64,000 nucleotides of DNA, from NCBI GenBank assembly GCA_937974555.1, contig CALJKR010000050.1, positions 1 through 64,000 on the forward strand, given 5' to 3'. Origin of the DNA: an uncultured Flavobacteriales bacterium (lineage in GTDB: Bacteria; Bacteroidota; Bacteroidia; Flavobacteriales_D; Sanyastnellaceae). Made by a program: the position numbers and the translations under genes. Of this stretch, positions 1 to 6,756 are shown piece by piece (within the stretch, counting starts at the first letter, position 1; each line of letters opens with the position of its first letter). Below the pieces are notes generated by a model that was not told the origin of the DNA, searched no databases, and saw nothing but the letters and a program-made list of their open reading frames with translations.

Positions 1-2
1 AG

Positions 3-1088
3 TACAGCCTCAGCAATCACCTGGGCAACGTGCTCACCACGCTCGGCGACGGCAAGGCCCCCGTTGACAGCAACAATGACGGGGTAATCGACTACTACGT
101 GGCTTACATCATCAGCGCCAGCGACTACAGTCCGTTCGGGGTTGAGTTGGCCAATAGGACATGGAGTGTTGAGGAGTATCGGAATGGGTTCCAGAAGCAG
201 GAAATGGACAAAGAGCTCTGGGACGGCGCCATGTACTACAAATATCGCGTTGAAGATCCCCGTTTAGGAAGGTTCTTCAGTGTTGATCCACTTTACGCTA
301 AATACCCTTACAATTCGAACTATGCGTTTAGTGAAAATGTAGTAATAAATGCAGTAGAACTGGAGGGTTCTGAATCAGTCATTACTATTGTGATAGATAG
401 TCCCCAAAACGTAGCAGTTGCAACAATCTATCAAAAAAATGGAAATATTTATGGATTTGGAAACGGAATATTATTGGTACATGGAACCCAAAGTGAATCA
501 GGCGAATTAAAAATAGACGGACATATATATACTCCAGAAATGATAATTACGCATAAACCGGTACTACAAAAGAATGACTATAATTGTATTTGGAATTGGA
601 TATGTGATTTGGCAGAAAAAATTGATAGAAATTTAAATGGAGGTATTCCAATGACATCAGAAGATGCAAGAGAAGATGGCATAAAACAAGCTGAAACTGC
701 TGAAGATAATATTGAAATTTCATTAATGACAGCAGCATTGGGAGGAATGACTTTGGAAAGTGGGAAATTTAATCAAATATCACAATTGCTAATAGAAGAT
801 CCAAAATTGATGAAAAATACGGAAGGTATGGTTGAATTAATCAAATATATCTCAGAGGCAAATGGTATAGGTCAAAATATGGAAAATTCGGCACATGAAA
901 TGATGGTTGAGATAGATAGATTTAAAGATCAAGATAACTACAACGAGACATTTTCACACAAGGCGGAATTAAAAAAAACAATATCAATTAAAGAAACTGA
1001 TGATTATAGGATATACAAATTGGATGGAGCACTCCATATAGGGGATAGAACATATTATAAAGGTGATACCTTACCTACGGATAAATGA
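3..1088 (+). CDS. Rhs/YD-repeat polymorphic toxin, C-terminal part (5' end outside window)
   Basis: The reading frame is open from the window edge (first residues YSLSNHLGNVLTTL), so this is the 3' part of a much longer gene. Residues up to about 98 are the conserved end of the Rhs core: the HLGNV motif, YSPFGVEL, an EEYRNGF block and LGRFFSVDPL, the hallmark just before the variable tip. The last 260 or so residues form a tip I do not recognise. It is hydrophilic, with no signal peptide or membrane span. In the Rhs family the core forms a shell around the C-terminal toxin, and the gene just downstream usually encodes the immunity protein. The core is GC-rich and the tip is visibly AT-rich from about position 300, a usual sign of tip exchange. 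Rhs assignment is secure; toxic activity of the tip is inferred. Confidence 0.9.
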   Translation, partial: YSLSNHLGNVLTTLGDGKAPVDSNNDGVIDYYVAYIISASDYSPFGVELANRTWSVEEYRNGFQKQEMDKELWDGAMYYKYRVEDPRLGRFFSVDPLYAKYPYNSNYAFSENVVINAVELEGSESVITIVIDSPQNVAVATIYQKNGNIYGFGNGILLVHGTQSESGELKIDGHIYTPEMIITHKPVLQKNDYNCIWNWICDLAEKIDRNLNGGIPMTSEDAREDGIKQAETAEDNIEISLMTAALGGMTLESGKFNQISQLLIEDPKLMKNTEGMVELIKYISEANGIGQNMENSAHEMMVEIDRFKDQDNYNETFSHKAELKKTISIKETDDYRIYKLDGALHIGDRTYYKGDTLPTDK

Positions 1089-1112
1089 GAATTTTAATTG
1101 TAAAATAATACA

Positions 1113-1682
1113 ATGAAAATAATTTGTGCCATTTTGGGGCTTATGTTGCTCATCTCTTGCGACAGTTTTAAACCACATCAGCCCAATCCGTATTTTGAAA
1201 GTCTTAAAAAGTCCAATAAAATAGATACCATACGGTTTGATAATGGTAAAAAGGCAATCATTTGCTCTTTCGATAGTAAAAAAAGAGCGGAAGGATTGGC
1301 AAGGATATTTTGCGGAAATGGGGACGAAATTCAGAAATGTTATTTTAAAGAAGATTTTCCTTGTTACAGACCTGATATTTTATCAGATTTCAAAGAAATG
1401 GAATACACTATTGATAGTGGTAGTTCTCAGATTTTAACTGTTGGAGACACTTTCGAATTGAAGTTTACCCATAATGATCTGTTTCCTTATGGTGTTACCT
1501 TCAAAGTAGGGAATGCAATGTATACAACAGGTTATGACTCATCTTGGGCATTATCTATAATACCCACAGGAGGTGATTGTTATGTTAGTGCCTATACTCG
1601 CATTGGTCGTCATGAAATGGTACCCTTTTTTGATCATGTATTTAAAACTAGATCCAAATCCAAATCAAGCCATGAAAATTGA
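1113..1682 (+). CDS. Small lipoprotein of unknown function, candidate immunity protein
   Basis: This 189-residue protein has a lipoprotein signal peptide with lipobox LISC and predicted lipidated Cys16, so it should be membrane-anchored on the periplasmic side or at the outer membrane. The rest is a soluble domain I do not recognise, with several cysteines. It starts 24 bp after the Rhs tip and overlaps the next lipoprotein gene by 11 bp, so the three are probably co-transcribed. The position directly after an Rhs tip is where immunity genes normally lie; that role is an inference from position only. The gene is AT-rich like the tip. Confidence 0.7.
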   Translation: MKIICAILGLMLLISCDSFKPHQPNPYFESLKKSNKIDTIRFDNGKKAIICSFDSKKRAEGLARIFCGNGDEIQKCYFKEDFPCYRPDILSDFKEMEYTIDSGSSQILTVGDTFELKFTHNDLFPYGVTFKVGNAMYTTGYDSSWALSIIPTGGDCYVSAYTRIGRHEMVPFFDHVFKTRSKSKSSHEN

Positions 1683-2265
1683 GTTGTTTTTAAAATTGGC
1701 AGTTTTTTCTATCAGTATTGCTGGTTGTCAATTGAATTTTAGCCACAAAACAACCTATGAGAATTCATCGGATGGATTTAGGATTATTACCCATGAAAAG
1801 GGAGATACTAACCTTGTCGAGGAATACTATCTGGACAGTTCATTGAGAAGTTTGGGAATTGAGATTCACAACAAACGAGAAGGACGCTGGATTGAGTTTT
1901 ATCCCAATGGGGATACAATTTGGGACGGGTATTACAGTGAAGGAAACAGAGTTTATCCTTCGGATTTCTATATAGAAAGCTCAGAGGTTGAACTGATTTG
2001 GTATTTGAACCCTCGATATATATGGGCCCCAAGAGATACCTTGAAATTTAATTTAAGGAATAAAAATGTTCATCCCGACGAAATTGTATTTTATTCAATA
2101 TACAATTGCAAGATTCAACATATGGATCCTCAATTTAATGATGGATTTACTTTTAGAATGATAGTAGGAGAAAGACAAGATTCCATTGCATTCTTTGCGG
2201 AAGCAAAAGTATTCCAGTACTTGCCCATCAAGCATTTCTACATAAAATTCCGAAATGGGATATAA
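1672..2265 (+). CDS. Lipoprotein with YwqK/MORN-like repeat, candidate immunity protein
   Basis: Translation most likely starts at ATG 1672. This gives a clean lipoprotein signal peptide ending in SIAGC (lipidated Cys19), while the longer open frame upstream adds 33 residues that do not resemble a signal sequence. Around residues 65-90 a GRWIEFYPNGDTIWDGYY segment matches the G-x-W-x-x-(Y/F)-x-x-x-G pattern of YwqK-family/MORN-variant proteins. YwqK is known as the antitoxin of the YwqJ polymorphic toxin in Bacillus. The start overlaps the preceding gene by 11 bp. Together with the position behind an Rhs tip, this makes an immunity role plausible but unproven. The C-terminal half (about residues 100-197) is not recognised. 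Confidence 0.7.
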   Translation: MKIELFLKLAVFSISIAGCQLNFSHKTTYENSSDGFRIITHEKGDTNLVEEYYLDSSLRSLGIEIHNKREGRWIEFYPNGDTIWDGYYSEGNRVYPSDFYIESSEVELIWYLNPRYIWAPRDTLKFNLRNKNVHPDEIVFYSIYNCKIQHMDPQFNDGFTFRMIVGERQDSIAFFAEAKVFQYLPIKHFYIKFRNGI

Positions 2266-2329
2266 AATGCTAAAATATAGTTTAACTCATGTGAGCTTCT
2301 TACATTTATCATTTCTACGTCCTTATTAC

Positions 2330-2357
2330 CCCGTTGCTTTGTAAAACAATTTGTCTA
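2330..2357 (+). repeat. 28-bp direct repeat, copy 1 (left side of Rhs cassette 2)
   Basis: These 28 bp are identical to 4143..4170. After two mismatches the match continues for six more bases (tttgat). The two copies bracket the orphan Rhs cassette, its neighbour gene and the Rhs-core scrap. The repeat contains the -33 element and the first two bases of the -7 element of a promoter. Confidence 0.9.
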
Positions 2358-2363
2358 TATTTG
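2334..2363 (+). promoter_or_regulatory. Consensus Bacteroidota promoter before Rhs cassette 2
   Basis: TTG at 2334-2336, a 19-nt spacer, and TATATTTG at 2356-2363 match the Bacteroidota -33 (TTG/TTTG) and -7 (TAnnTTTG) elements at standard spacing. Transcription would start near 2368. The first ATG downstream is at 2380 and runs into a stop after six codons, one frame away from the Rhs cassette, with a run of seven A between the two frames. Confidence 0.65.
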
Positions 2364-3395
2364 ATTGAAAGTTGTTTAAATGACAAAAAAAGCCCATTGA
2401 AAAACCGCTCTAATATCAACGCCATCAGCGTCAGCGAATACAGTCCATTCGGGGTTGAGTTGACAGGTAGAAGTTGGAGTGTTGAGGAGTATCGCAGTGG
2501 GTTTAATGGGAAGGAGAAGGACGACGAGATTAAAGGCAAGGAGAATAGCTACGACTATGGATTTAGAATTTATGATACAAGATTGGGCAGGTTCCTGAGC
2601 GTTGATCCATTAACAAAAAAATTCCCTTTCTATACACCCTTCCAATTTGCAGGCAATATACCGATTGCTGCTATTGATTTAGATGGCTTAGAAGATTATA
2701 TAGTTGTACACTGGACTAGTAACGACAAGTTAGTTGGTACAACTTTATATAAAATTTCAAGTAATTATAAGATTGATCCAAATAACCATGATGTTGTTTA
2801 CAAAACAATGGATGTTAGTCAAAGAATGGGGACTTCAAAAAATGGTTCAGCCGATTTATTTGCGAGGCTTAGAAATAATGAAAATCCAAGTGCCCGCAAC
2901 AATTTTAGTAAATTGATTTCTGACAGAAGAGAATGGAAGCAAGACTTTGAGCATGACGAAGAGCAAATGTTAAATGGCGGCTTACATAGATATGCTGCTT
3001 TAACAAACCAAACCAAAATGGTTGCTGAATTCGTCAGAGGTGTTTTTATCTTAGATATTCCAGAGCTTATTCCATCAAATGTTTCCTTTAAAACAGGTAG
3101 TGCAGATCTAACCGATGATGGTAAAAAAGAGCTAGATATGTTATTTATGAAAATGACATTAGTCGGAGATATGAAAATAAATTTAGTAGGTTATACTGAC
3201 GATGTTGGCGAAAATACAGCCAACATGACATTGTCGAAAAATAGAGCTAGTTCAGCAATGCAGTATTTAGTAGGTAAGGGTATTGAAGCATCCAGATTAT
3301 CTGCCGAAGGTAGAGGCGAGAGTAATCCAGTAGCTCCTAACTCAAGCGAAGAAGGGAAAGCTAAAAATAGAAGAATAAAATATGAACGTCCATAG
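2334..3395 (+). CDS. Orphan Rhs C-terminal cassette with OmpA-like tip, no clear start codon
   Basis: The open frame contains the end of an Rhs core (YSPFGVEL, EEYRSGFNGKEKDDE, RLGRFLSVDPL) but none of the long core that should precede it. From 2423 the DNA closely matches 110-184 of the Rhs gene at the window start, so this is a displaced tip that could recombine with a complete gene through the shared core. The frame has only TTG codons upstream of the core, and the first of these lies in the promoter. After an unrecognised middle section, the last 110 or so residues are an OmpA-like peptidoglycan-binding domain: SFKTGSADLTDDGKK, GYTDDVGE, LSKNRASSAMQYL, GRGESNPV and the terminal NRRIKYE. 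Whether it is silent, or is translated through a frameshift at the A-run near 2384-2391, cannot be decided from sequence. Confidence 0.75.
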   Translation: MLCKTICLYLIESCLNDKKSPLKNRSNINAISVSEYSPFGVELTGRSWSVEEYRSGFNGKEKDDEIKGKENSYDYGFRIYDTRLGRFLSVDPLTKKFPFYTPFQFAGNIPIAAIDLDGLEDYIVVHWTSNDKLVGTTLYKISSNYKIDPNNHDVVYKTMDVSQRMGTSKNGSADLFARLRNNENPSARNNFSKLISDRREWKQDFEHDEEQMLNGGLHRYAALTNQTKMVAEFVRGVFILDIPELIPSNVSFKTGSADLTDDGKKELDMLFMKMTLVGDMKINLVGYTDDVGENTANMTLSKNRASSAMQYLVGKGIEASRLSAEGRGESNPVAPNSSEEGKAKNRRIKYERP

Positions 3396-3402
3396 TAATA
3401 TT

Positions 3403-3912
3403 ATGAGATATATATTTTTCTGCATATTCCTTTTGCAATCTGAGTTGAGTATAGCACAAACGCATGAATTAAAGGAGAACTACGCAACTGATTCTTGTAT
3501 CAGTAGTTATAAAAATGGCAAAATTAGTTTTGAAGGGTGTTATGTTAAGGGCAAGTTAGTAATGGAAATCGAGTTTGATATTGTCGGCAATAAAAAAACA
3601 CAGACGCTTTTTATTAATGATAGTATTACAGTGGTAACTAATTATCATTCCAATGGGAATATTATGAGTATTTACGAAAAATGCTTAAAAACACAGGCAG
3701 AGAGAGGTATATATATGACATTCTTTGATAATGGTAGAATACAGGAATTAGGATACTATATTCCCAATAGTTGCAATTGCTCAATAGCAGAAATAAACTC
3801 TTGGCCAGAAGAGCATGGATTTGGTCTTTATCTCTCTTGGAGTAGGAAGACGGATATGTGGATTGAGTTTGATGAAAATGGGAATATATTAAGAATGATC
3901 AAGTACGATTAA
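3403..3912 (+). CDS. Secreted YwqK/MORN-repeat-like protein, candidate immunity partner of Rhs cassette 2
   Basis: ATG 3403 is preferred over the in-frame ATG at 3382: it follows the stop codon of the upstream frame and starts a standard signal peptide (MRYIFFCIFLLQSELSIAQ, cleavage after A18 or Q19). The mature part has at least four degenerate motifs of the type (Y/F)xxNGxI: SYKNGKISFEG, YHSNGNIMSIY, FFDNGRIQELGYY and EFDENGNILRM. These are the MORN-variant repeats of the YwqK antitoxin family. It lies 7 bp behind the Rhs/OmpA cassette, mirroring the YwqK-like gene behind the first tip. Function is inferred from repeat type and position. Confidence 0.7.
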   Translation: MRYIFFCIFLLQSELSIAQTHELKENYATDSCISSYKNGKISFEGCYVKGKLVMEIEFDIVGNKKTQTLFINDSITVVTNYHSNGNIMSIYEKCLKTQAERGIYMTFFDNGRIQELGYYIPNSCNCSIAEINSWPEEHGFGLYLSWSRKTDMWIEFDENGNILRMIKYD

Positions 3913-3976
3913 ATTGGTAATAATATTACTTGCGATAAATGTTAAAATCCTTTGTAACTGTGGGAATGTCAACTGA

Positions 3977-4078
3977 TGGGATATCATCTGGAACCAATAC
4001 GATGCCGATAACCGCATTACGCAGGTGTACACCTCCACGCATCCTGATCCGATGGCCATGGCCGGTGAGCGCATCTGA
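3977..4078 (+). pseudogene. Rhs YD-repeat remnant
   Basis: Between two stops one frame reads WDIIWNQYDADNRITQVYTS followed by THPDPMAMAGERI. The YDADNRIT block is a typical YD repeat of an Rhs core. There is no start codon and no continuation on either side. The stretch is GC-richer than its surroundings, like the core at the window start. It is a leftover of a longer Rhs gene, consistent with past duplication or recombination here. Confidence 0.75.
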
Positions 4079-4142
4079 CTAAGATTCAATTTTACGTCTT
4101 TTGACCTATTGTTTTTCATGTGTCAATTCAAACTACCTAAAA

Positions 4143-4170
4143 CCCGTTGCTTTGTAAAACAATTTGTCTA
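4143..4170 (+). repeat. 28-bp direct repeat, copy 2 (right side of Rhs cassette 2)
   Basis: Identical over 28 bp to 2330..2357. It marks the right-hand border of the duplicated or inserted Rhs cassette segment, roughly 1.8 kb after copy 1. Confidence 0.9.
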
Positions 4171-4176
4171 AGTTTG
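4147..4176 (+). promoter_or_regulatory. Second copy of the Rhs-associated promoter
   Basis: TTG at 4147-4149, a 19-nt spacer and TAAGTTTG at 4169-4176 again fit the consensus. The only differences from copy 1 in this stretch fall on the two free positions of TAnnTTTG. No clear plus-strand gene follows: the next 150 bp hold only very short frames, for example 22 codons from 4239. Confidence 0.5.
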
Positions 4177-4323
4177 ATAATAATACTTTAAGATAACCAA
4201 CAGAGCAGGGGACTTGAACCGCTAACATGGCTTAAGAAATGATGGGCGAAGTGATTGAACGAACTTTTTTGCATCTAATAATCAGTCGTGGAGGTTGGTC
4301 ATCATAATCCCCAGCACACTTAA
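4177..4323. other. Gene-free interval with a tRNA T-arm-like sequence
   Basis: No supported gene is seen. On the minus strand about 4201-4225 reads AGCGGTTCAAGTCCCCT, which resembles a tRNA T-arm (four of five stem pairs), followed by GCTCTGT in the place of an acceptor strand. No complete cloverleaf can be built. This may be a fragment left by an element that inserted at a tRNA gene, or chance. A 22-codon plus-strand frame (4239..4307) has no recognisable product. Confidence 0.3.
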
Positions 4324-5487
4324 TTAAACCTCATCACGAACCGGTAAAAAGCCTTTGTCGCCGAGCAATTTTATAATGCTCCTGATTAAATAACTATTGT
4401 CAAATCTTAAAACGTACTTGCGTGTACCCTCTTTCTCAGGGATTAACATTTTACGATCAATTAATTTTTTGATTTGTCGAGATACTTCTGCATCCGCTTT
4501 TCCTGAAAAAAATTCTTTTACATCTGAAGCTGAAATTACCTGTTGGTCTACGACTCTTTTAAGAATTTTAGCTTCAACATCTGTAATCAACCTTCGTTCT
4601 AGAGAATGATTGATTGACGGAAGCAAAATCTCCTTGCGGAGGAAATTATAATCAGACAACTTATCAATCTTTTCAATCTCATCTTTTAGGCCTTTTAATA
4701 CATACTCAATCCATGAAGTTAGTCCTTCAACTGTGCCTTTGTCCGCGTCAGACAAAAAGTTGTAATAATCATTCCTATTGCTGCAAAACACCGCTGTCGG
4801 ATTAATAATTCTACCAACATTTACGTTGAAACCAGCTTTAACAAGCATGGCATAAGTAAACAACCTTACGGTTCTACCATTTCCATTTCCAAATGGGTGA
4901 ATCCAAACAAAACGATGATGTGCGATTGCTGTTTTTAGTAAATCATATTTGGGGCTATCATCTTTATTTACAAATTCAAGTAATTCATTCATATAATCTT
5001 CAACTGCTAACCATTCAGGTGGCTTATGTGAAGATTTATTTATTTTTAAATTTACTTTTCTATAATCCCCAGGAGTTGAATCACCTTCACCATCTGGTGG
5101 TGGGAGCAAACCATCAACTATCTTTTTATGCATCTCACTAAGAAAAGCCCTGTTTATTGGATAGTCGCTAACATTCTCTTCAATAAAAGCCATCGCTTTT
5201 TCAATATTCTGAATTTCACGAATACTTGGAGTAACGACTTTGATGTCCGATAATTTTGTCTCTATGTATTCAGCAATTGTTGTGTTATTCCCTTCAATTC
5301 TTGCTGATCCGATACTTTCTAAAGTATGAAAGATGTGTTTCAGTTGAAAAAACACTTTAGGGTGAGTTGAGCCCCCTAACTGCTTCTTACGCAAGTGATC
5401 CAATTCAATGATTAAATCCGTTAGAGCGGAAGCGAAAGTCGGCTCTACCAATTTCAAATCATAATGTTTAAATACTGCTTCTGACAT
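4324..5487 (-). CDS. Fic family protein with N-terminal inhibitory motif and C-terminal winged helix
   Basis: This 387-residue protein has the usual three parts of stand-alone Fic proteins. The N-terminal domain carries SARIEG (residues 61-66), matching the (S/T)xxxE(G/N) auto-inhibition motif. The Fic core has HPFGNGNGRTVR at 197-208. The C-terminal part, from about residue 300, looks like a winged-helix domain (SASDVKEFFSG, EVSRQIKKLIDRKML). Fic enzymes usually transfer AMP or another phosphate-containing group to a hydroxyl of a target protein; the His is the catalytic base. In the canonical HxFx(D/E)GNGRxxR the fifth residue is acidic and binds magnesium; here it is Asn201. Target and activity are unknown. 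It borders the Rhs region but is on the other strand. Confidence 0.9.
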   Translation of the reverse strand: MSEAVFKHYDLKLVEPTFASALTDLIIELDHLRKKQLGGSTHPKVFFQLKHIFHTLESIGSARIEGNNTTIAEYIETKLSDIKVVTPSIREIQNIEKAMAFIEENVSDYPINRAFLSEMHKKIVDGLLPPPDGEGDSTPGDYRKVNLKINKSSHKPPEWLAVEDYMNELLEFVNKDDSPKYDLLKTAIAHHRFVWIHPFGNGNGRTVRLFTYAMLVKAGFNVNVGRIINPTAVFCSNRNDYYNFLSDADKGTVEGLTSWIEYVLKGLKDEIEKIDKLSDYNFLRKEILLPSINHSLERRLITDVEAKILKRVVDQQVISASDVKEFFSGKADAEVSRQIKKLIDRKMLIPEKEGTRKYVLRFDNSYLIRSIIKLLGDKGFLPVRDEV

Positions 5488-5798
5488 TTGAAATATCTTT
5501 TTTGATGAATTAACACTATTGGTTGCCTATCCCTTATTTATCAATACTTTACAAGGGTACGTTATTTTTCAATAATTTACAATTTTACGTTGAAACATTT
5601 GCATTTTCATGTTAAACAATGAAACATCAAGGAATAATAATTTTGCAAATTTCCATCAAGACAGGCATAAAAAATGAGCTTTGTCTTAATGTGATTTATC
5701 CATCAAAAAACAATCTTATTCTTCAATTCGCCATTTCTTATTCTTTGGCGATCTCTTCTTCGTCACGATCCCTACATCTTGAAGCTTTACCATGTTGA
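5488..5798. other. AT-rich intergenic region, about 310 bp
   Basis: No supported gene. A minus-strand frame at 5716..5793 would give 25 lysine-rich residues (MVKLQDVGIVTKKRSPKNKK and a short end). It begins close to the stop of the next gene upstream and faintly resembles the end of a winged helix. It is too short to call a gene. No convincing hairpin or TAnnTTTG box was found for the Fic gene. Confidence 0.4.
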
Positions 5799-6581
5799 TC
5801 ACGGGTAAAGTTCCCGAACCAAGCAATCCTTACGAAGCAAGGGGCGGAAATCTTTGGGCTGTAAAAGAATCTCGGGCGCTCCCATGGCATATGGGGCTAT
5901 CTCATAAGGGTCATAAAACAAGTGCAGTCCCTCGGTATCAAATAGGAAATCGGTACTTAGGAAAAATTCGCCATAATCACTGGCCCAAGGATCTTCCTTT
6001 AAAAGCTCCTTCCAGGCTTCTTCGGCTACTACGGTGAGTGCTATTTGCTGATCGGCCTCAAAGAAATCGTCCCAGGTCAATTGCCGCCCATCTTTGGGAT
6101 TGAAATGAAACATGGAACTTTCGTAATAACCGTGAGCTGCCCCGCAAGAATAACCATCACGCCCCAAAACAACGGAAAATATTTTGTCGCTGCCGGAGAG
6201 TTCGCTCGCGGAACAATGGGTTTCTTCGGTGTATTGCAAGCTATTGGTTTCGTATAGGGTGACAATGTCTTGAAAGGTGGCGTAGTCCATGTCTTCGGGC
6301 AAAAGAAACTGCAAGGCGTAGTGGTTGATTTGATCCGCGATGAGGACGCCGGGTAGGGAAGTGGGGTTGTCAAAAGAGACAAAGTCAAAGGTGAGCTTGG
6401 AACAAAGGGTGTCGCACCACATGTCCAATGAGTCCATTGGGGTTTGAAGGATACTGTCGCGGCGTGCGCAAAATTCTTTTTCGAAATGTGCCACTTTGAA
6501 TTCACCCAATGATGTGCGGGTTTGTGCCACAATACAACAAGAGGCAAGAAAAAATAATAGGGTTGTGGCGTGTCTTTTCAT
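5799..6581 (-). CDS. Exported DUF3298/RsiV-like protein
   Basis: This 260-residue protein begins with a signal peptide that could be cut after CCIVAQ; Cys15 and Cys16 also make a weak lipobox possible. The second half has the DUF3298 pattern: GRDGYSCGAAHGYYESSMF, DGRQLTWDDFF, and near the end FLFDTEGLHLFYDPYEIAPYA followed by a Gly and a beta-strand. This domain occurs in RsiV-type anti-sigma factors and PdaC-type deacetylases. Here neither a transmembrane anti-sigma segment nor a deacetylase domain is present, so it is probably a free periplasmic or lipid-anchored binding protein. It lies alone between the Fic gene and a hairpin repeat cluster. Confidence 0.7.
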   Translation of the reverse strand: MKRHATTLLFFLASCCIVAQTRTSLGEFKVAHFEKEFCARRDSILQTPMDSLDMWCDTLCSKLTFDFVSFDNPTSLPGVLIADQINHYALQFLLPEDMDYATFQDIVTLYETNSLQYTEETHCSASELSGSDKIFSVVLGRDGYSCGAAHGYYESSMFHFNPKDGRQLTWDDFFEADQQIALTVVAEEAWKELLKEDPWASDYGEFFLSTDFLFDTEGLHLFYDPYEIAPYAMGAPEILLQPKDFRPLLRKDCLVRELYP

Positions 6582-6645
6582 TGGATTTTAATGGCTATTT
6601 TATTAACGAAATCCATTTTCATGTATTTCTTTTGTACTTTTCTAT

Positions 6646-6755
6646 GGCGCCCCTACCGATCCACCGATTCACCGATTTACCGGGCGAATGTCAATTCGCC
6701 CCTACCGATTTACCGATTTACCGGGCGAATGTCAATTCGCCCCTACCGATTTACC
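6646..6755. repeat. Tandem 41-bp repeats with hairpin core
   Basis: Two full and one partial copies of a 41-bp unit built from accgatttacc and a palindrome. The palindromes at 6682-6701 and 6723-6742 are identical: gggcgaat, a 4-nt loop, attcgccc. The partial copy lies at 6646-6680. The cluster lies just after the rluF stop codon. It resembles the small dispersed palindromic repeats seen between genes in many bacteria. There is no T-run, so it is not a classical terminator, though the stems may protect the rluF mRNA end. Confidence 0.85.
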
Positions 6756-6756
6756 T

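Noticed and set aside
4195..4225. A complete tRNA gene
   Set aside because: Only a T-arm-like stretch is present; no anticodon or D-arm can be folded upstream on that strand.
4239..4307. 22-codon plus-strand frame after the second promoter copy
   Set aside because: No recognisable product; such a length is expected by chance.
5716..5793. 25-codon lysine-rich minus-strand frame after the RsiV-like gene
   Set aside because: Too short and without a recognisable domain; possibly a scrap of a winged-helix gene.
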